Assembly (NCBI GenBank): GCA_003155465.1
Contig: PMCR01000218.1
Coordinates: 1 to 9,610 of the forward strand
From: Myxococcales bacterium
Lineage (GTDB): Bacteria; Myxococcota; Polyangia; Fen-1088
Reading direction: 5' to 3'
Length of the DNA: 9,610 nucleotides
Positions 6,176-9,610 of the stretch are shown here, one piece after another; the stretch's first letter is position 1; every line of letters starts with the position of its first letter. Made by a program: the position numbers and the translations under genes. Under the pieces are notes generated by a model. That model had not been told where the DNA came from and did no database searches. It was given only the letters and a program-made list of their open reading frames with translations.

Positions 6176-8113
6176 TCACAGCATCGGCTGCGCCACCAGC
6201 GCCAGCAGCTTGCGTTGGGTGCGTGCCGAAAGGGGAGGGGAGAATCTGTCGGTGGCAAGCGCACCGCCGGCGGCAGCGATCCGGCGCGCGCAGGCGAGGT
6301 AGTGCGCATACAGACGCAGACCCTCCGCTACCGCCTCGGATTCCTGGCGCCAACGCTGGTCGAGCTCGTCCAGATCGGCCAGCAACGCGGCGGCTTCGTC
6401 CCGCGCCCCCGAGGCCTGGAGGTTCTGGTAGCGGAGGCGCTTTTCCGCCAGGCGCTCGCGCAGATCCGAGAGCGGTGCCGTGGACTGGTCGAGAAACTCG
6501 CCCAGTTCCGTCAAGCGAACGAAGACGGCGCTGGCCGCCGACTGCAGGATCGCGCCGTCGACGGGGCCGTGGAGATCCCCGGGGCGGGTGGGCCAGCGCT
6601 GCAGGCTGTAGGTGTGCCGGCGGGCCTCCAAGTAGTCCGCCAGGGCCAGCGCCAGGCTTGCCCGTCGAGACTCGGCCTCCGCGGTTTGGCGACGGAGCTG
6701 CTCAAGAACCGGCGAACCGCCGACGGTCCCGTGGGCCAAGATCCCAAGCCGAGCCAAGGCCGCCATGCGTTGCTTGTCCGCGGCTTGCCAAGTCTCCCAC
6801 GCCTCACGCATGGCCCATCCTTGCGCGATCATTATGTCGAGGTAGTACTGGCCGGGCGACTCCATGGTTCCCGCAAGAAAGAGCCCGGTGCGCGTTTCCA
6901 TGACTTGGCCGCTGTCGCGCGTGGCCAGCATGCGGCTCGACTGAAGAACCGTGGAGAGGCCGGTCTTGCCATAGTCCACGCCCACGCCGGCGGCGAAACG
7001 CAGACTGTCGGTGAGATTGCTTTCGGTTTCGAAAGAGGCGCGCAGGGTGATGAAGCGCAGGTGGAGCGGCTGGTTCCGTTTGAGGAATAGACCTGCCCGG
7101 CCAGTGAAACCATCGCCATGATATTCCCCCTCTGTCGCCAGCGTTTGGCGCACGGCCAGCACGGCAAAACTGTCCCAGCCGCTCGCGGCAGTGAAGCGAT
7201 TGAGCCAGCTTTCACGCAAAGCCACGTCAAACGCGCGCTGGACGGATCCCGCTGATGGACGGATCTGCTCCATCAGACCCGCGAAGAGTTCTAGTCCCGG
7301 CAGGTTGACGGTGAGCCCTCCGCGAAGGTCAGGCTGCAGATGGTAGCCCAGGTGCGAAAAGGCGCCGTACCAGCCAAGCCGGTAGTCGTTCTCGCGCCAA
7401 CGCTTGATGGTTCCCGAATTGCTCACTGCACCTGCCTCGAACAGTGCGCCCAAGCCCATGACTGCGATCGCGACCGCGCCACGGTGCGTGCCCAGGTCGT
7501 GTTTGAGTTCCTGCCATTGCTCGTCGGTTTGGGGAAAGAACGGCTGTTGCGCCAGCGCGAACACCCCCAGGTCCACGAGCTCGCGGCCGTCGAAGTAGCT
7601 CAGGGCTGAGTTGAGGAGCTGGGTGCCAGTGCGTTCGCCGCTCAAGATATCGAGGTCGACGGCGATGAGGGGCAGCGCATCGACCGTCAGATTCTGGATC
7701 CGGCGCGTGCGGATTTCGTCGAGACGGGTCATCTGCGCAACCAAGCGGTCGTACACCGGATAGGCCACGTGTTGCGGGGCCAGAGACAGCTTGTAGGTCG
7801 TGGAATCCGACAACTCCCAGGGGCTGCCCACCAGGCGATCGATCTCTCCCTCCAGGTCAAAGAGCTCCAGTCTGTTGATGAAAGAGAAGACCTCGCCACG
7901 CGTTTTCTCCCCCACTTGGGTGAATAGCTCGGTGAGATAGCGGCCGAAGGGAGAGAGGTTCGACTCCAGCTGACTTGCGCCCGGCTGGGCCAAGGCCGGC
8001 AGGCCGCCCGCTGGAACCAGGCCGGGCAGCCAGAACACCGCCACCAGGAAGACTGCGCAGGCGAGCCGGCGGGGGTAGCGCGCGCAAATCGCCTTATTGC
8101 GGAATCGCAGCAT
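6176..8113 (-). CDS. Large exported protein of unknown function with C-terminal coiled coil
   Basis: I recognise no family. The 645-residue product begins with a Sec-type signal peptide: basic MLRFRNK to RR, a hydrophobic core ACAVFLVAVFWLPGLV, and a likely cleavage near ALA-QPG (about 42-43). The first half is mixed helical. Residues about 240-430 alternate hydrophobic and polar residues in beta-like segments (LGWYGAF, GLTVNLPGLELF, LHLRFITLRASFETESN, FAAGVGVDYG, GLFLAGTM), which could be outer-membrane strands or a beta-sandwich. Residues about 465-610 are Ala/Leu/Glu/Arg-rich helices with coiled-coil character. No C-terminal aromatic barrel signature is seen (the end is VAQPML). The ATG at 8113 was chosen because it opens the signal peptide and follows a TATACT -10 element. 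The frame remains open far upstream, antisense to the helicase, but that extension is not coding. Confidence 0.8.
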   Translation of the reverse strand: MLRFRNKAICARYPRRLACAVFLVAVFWLPGLVPAGGLPALAQPGASQLESNLSPFGRYLTELFTQVGEKTRGEVFSFINRLELFDLEGEIDRLVGSPWELSDSTTYKLSLAPQHVAYPVYDRLVAQMTRLDEIRTRRIQNLTVDALPLIAVDLDILSGERTGTQLLNSALSYFDGRELVDLGVFALAQQPFFPQTDEQWQELKHDLGTHRGAVAIAVMGLGALFEAGAVSNSGTIKRWRENDYRLGWYGAFSHLGYHLQPDLRGGLTVNLPGLELFAGLMEQIRPSAGSVQRAFDVALRESWLNRFTAASGWDSFAVLAVRQTLATEGEYHGDGFTGRAGLFLKRNQPLHLRFITLRASFETESNLTDSLRFAAGVGVDYGKTGLSTVLQSSRMLATRDSGQVMETRTGLFLAGTMESPGQYYLDIMIAQGWAMREAWETWQAADKQRMAALARLGILAHGTVGGSPVLEQLRRQTAEAESRRASLALALADYLEARRHTYSLQRWPTRPGDLHGPVDGAILQSAASAVFVRLTELGEFLDQSTAPLSDLRERLAEKRLRYQNLQASGARDEAAALLADLDELDQRWRQESEAVAEGLRLYAHYLACARRIAAAGGALATDRFSPPLSARTQRKLLALVAQPML

Positions 8114-8132
8114 GGCCGCCGAACCGTGGCAC

Positions 8133-8138
8133 AGTATA
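8133..8138 (-). promoter_or_regulatory. Probable -10 element for the 645-residue exported protein gene
   Basis: On the minus strand TATACT matches five of six bases of the sigma70 -10 consensus and sits 19 bp before the ATG at 8113, giving a very short leader. No good -35 lies at the expected 16-18 bp; the best available is AGACAG or ACAGTT-like sequence, so an activator or another sigma factor may be involved. Confidence 0.4.
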
Positions 8139-8170
8139 ACGCGTTTCAGGCCCAAACTGTCTTTCCCAAG

Positions 8171-8183
8171 CCGCAGTCTGCGG
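8171..8183. promoter_or_regulatory. 13-bp palindrome upstream of the DEAD-box helicase gene
   Basis: CCGCAG-T-CTGCGG is a perfect inverted repeat with 6-bp arms around a single base. It sits between the two divergent start codons, 4 bp from a second palindrome. It may be a regulator binding site. Confidence 0.35.
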
Positions 8184-8187
8184 ATCA

Positions 8188-8203
8188 GCGTGCTATAGCA
8201 CGC
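8188..8203. promoter_or_regulatory. 16-bp perfect palindrome overlapping a possible extended -10, just before the helicase start
   Basis: GCGTGCTATAGCACGC reads identically on both strands, with 8-bp half-sites. It contains TGCTATAGC, which resembles an extended -10 element (TG, one base, TATAGC at 8194-8199). If used, transcription would begin about 8206, only a few bases before the ATG at 8210, giving a nearly leaderless message. A bound repressor would occlude this promoter directly. Confidence 0.4.
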
Positions 8204-8209
8204 GCGTCT

Positions 8210-9610
8210 ATGACCATGTTTTCCGAGCTGGGCCTCGTCCCAGCGCTTGCCGAAGCTATCGCGGCGCGCGGATACCAGACGGCAACCCCTGTGCAGGTGG
8301 CGGTCCTCGAATCCAAGGTGCACGGCCGCGATCTGCTGGTGTCGTCGCAAACCGGTTCGGGCAAGACGCTCGCCTTTGGCTCGCTCATTGCCCAGACCTT
8401 GCTGGGGGATGGCGCGACTGCTACCGGGGATGGGCAAGAGGCCGCCAGTCCTGCTCGCCGCGTCCGGCGGCCCGCGGCGCTCATCATCGCGCCCACGCGC
8501 GAGCTGGCAAATCAAGTGCGCACCGAGCTCGCCTGGCTGTTTGCGCGTACGCCGCTTCACGTGGCGGCGTTCACGGGCGGCAGCGATATCCGGCGCGATC
8601 TCAAGAGTCTGCACGCCGGCGCCGACCTGGTGGTGGGCACGCCCGGCCGCCTGGTGGATCTCCTGTCGCGCAAGGCCTTGCATCTGGACGAGATCAAGGC
8701 GGTGGTCGTCGACGAAGCCGACGAAATGCTGGACATGGGTTTTCGCGAGGATCTGGAGACGATCCTTGGTGCCGCGACGGCGCGTACGCGCACACACATG
8801 TTCTCGGCCACCTTGCCGCGGCCCATTCTCGCGCTGGCGGCCCGCTATCAGAAGGATGCGGCCCGCATCGATGCCCGCAGCCTGGGTGAAGCACCGACTC
8901 ACGAGGATATTCGTCACGTGGCGTACCTGACCGCCATGGGTGACAGGGGCAAGGCGGTGGTGAATGTGCTCAGGCACAACCCCGCTGAGCGCGCGATCGT
9001 TTTTGGCACGACCCGGGAAGGGGTGGCCGATCTGCACCGCGAGCTTGTGCGCCGGGGTTTTCGCGCGGTGGTGCTGTCCGGGGATCGCGCACAGGCCGAA
9101 CGCAATCGCGCGCTCGAAGCGCTGCGCGCGGGCGAGGCGCAGATCCTGGTGGCGACCAATGTGGCCGCGCGCGGCCTGGATCTGCCCGAGGTGGATTTGG
9201 TGGTGCACGCGGATCTTCCGCTCAATGGCGACGCTCTCACCCATCGCAGCGGTCGGACAGGGCGGGCAGGGCGCAAGGGCACCAGCGTGCTCATCGCCAG
9301 TCTGGCCGAGCGGCGCAAAGCCGAGCGTTTGCTGGCCTATGCCAAGGTGGAGTTCTTGTGGGCCAATGTGCCCGGGGCCAAGGAGATCAGGGCCCAGGGT
9401 GAAAAGCGTCTGGAAGACACGCTGCGGACCGAAGCCGCGACTGAGCCATCTGCCGCGGCTCAAGCCATGGTGGAGCGACTGAGTTCGGACATCAAGTCGG
9501 ACCGCCTGCTCTTGCTGCTCCTCGATCGCGAGCTGGAGCGTCTGCCCAAGGGCGAGGTGCTGAAACCCGTGGACACGCGCCTGTCCAAGAGCACCGACAG
9601 CTATCGCCGC
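8210..9610 (+). CDS. DEAD-box RNA helicase (3' end beyond the window)
   Basis: ATP-dependent RNA helicase likely acting in ribosome assembly or RNA turnover; 467 codons are present and no stop is reached. All core motifs are visible: the Q motif from F4 to Q29, Walker A SSQTGSGKT (45-53), PTRELA (95-100), TPGR (144-147), DEAD (168-171), SAT (199-201), VATNVAARGLD (314-324) and HRSGRTGRAG (345-354). A Gly/Ala/Asp-rich insert of about 23 residues (65-87) lies between the first two ATP-binding motifs. The region after about 360 (VPGAKEIRAQGEKRLEDTL, then an acidic helical stretch) resembles the DeaD/CsdA-type extension, though the paralogue cannot be fixed by eye. ATG 8210 is chosen because the Q motif follows at once; a second ATG at 8216 is possible. 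No Shine-Dalgarno precedes either. It diverges from the exported-protein gene. Confidence 0.93.
   Translation, partial: MTMFSELGLVPALAEAIAARGYQTATPVQVAVLESKVHGRDLLVSSQTGSGKTLAFGSLIAQTLLGDGATATGDGQEAASPARRVRRPAALIIAPTRELANQVRTELAWLFARTPLHVAAFTGGSDIRRDLKSLHAGADLVVGTPGRLVDLLSRKALHLDEIKAVVVDEADEMLDMGFREDLETILGAATARTRTHMFSATLPRPILALAARYQKDAARIDARSLGEAPTHEDIRHVAYLTAMGDRGKAVVNVLRHNPAERAIVFGTTREGVADLHRELVRRGFRAVVLSGDRAQAERNRALEALRAGEAQILVATNVAARGLDLPEVDLVVHADLPLNGDALTHRSGRTGRAGRKGTSVLIASLAERRKAERLLAYAKVEFLWANVPGAKEIRAQGEKRLEDTLRTEAATEPSAAAQAMVERLSSDIKSDRLLLLLLDRELERLPKGEVLKPVDTRLSKSTDSYRR

Noticed and set aside
5481..6353. 290-codon minus-strand open frame covering the four-Cys membrane protein gene
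   Set aside because: The plus-strand gene has a strong ribosome site, a transmembrane helix and a coherent domain. The antisense frame also overlaps the end of the exported-protein gene and shows no recognisable features.
5947..6903. 318-codon plus-strand open frame bridging two convergent genes
   Set aside because: Extremely Arg/Pro/Ser-rich translation typical of an off-frame reading of GC-rich DNA; it overlaps two better-supported genes.
8171..8203. Rho-independent terminator
   Set aside because: The dyads are not followed by a T-tract on either strand and sit between divergent starts, where no terminator is expected.
8114..9463. Continuous open frame on the minus strand antisense to the helicase, in frame with the 645-residue exported protein
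   Set aside because: The opposite strand encodes all DEAD-box motifs in order. The antisense product has no domain and would bury the signal peptide of the exported protein. Long antisense open frames are common in GC-rich DNA.

Overview
This is a GC-rich, densely coded chromosomal window. Its mix of genes suggests a Gram-negative, deltaproteobacterial or myxobacterial-type organism (Myxococcota, perhaps Polyangia). The reasons are glutaminyl-tRNA synthetase and RecD together with a soluble PAS histidine kinase, a lipoprotein glycosidase, and large exported proteins of no recognised family. The taxonomic call is inference. No mobile element, CRISPR array, tRNA or rRNA was seen, and no gap between genes exceeds 300 bases.

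Layout. Positions 1-3470 hold three minus-strand genes that may be co-transcribed in the order recD, histidine kinase, glnS. RecD is the full-length alpha subunit of exonuclease V, the kinase is soluble with a Cys-rich PAS region, and glnS is cut by the window's left edge. On the plus strand, diverging from recD, is a small TM2-domain membrane protein with a winged-helix-like tail (3558-4100). It converges with only 9 bp to spare on a minus-strand GH30 xylanase-like lipoprotein (4110-5447). Diverging from that is a 200-residue single-pass membrane protein with four extracytoplasmic cysteines (5565-6167). It converges, 8 bp apart, on a 645-residue exported protein of unknown function (6176-8113). 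The right end is a plus-strand DEAD-box RNA helicase (8210 to beyond 9610) that diverges from the exported protein.

The window is thus a series of divergent and convergent pairs: housekeeping functions at the two ends and envelope or secreted proteins in the middle. The two most regulatory-looking intergenic regions each hold perfect DNA palindromes: one between recD and the TM2 gene, and two just upstream of the helicase. The poorly understood items are the Cys-rich PAS kinase behind a recD with no adjacent recB or recC, the TM2/winged-helix protein, the two unrecognised envelope proteins, and the GH30 enzyme whose substrate-recognition loop departs from the classical glucuronoxylanase pattern. 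I see no clear multi-gene novel system.
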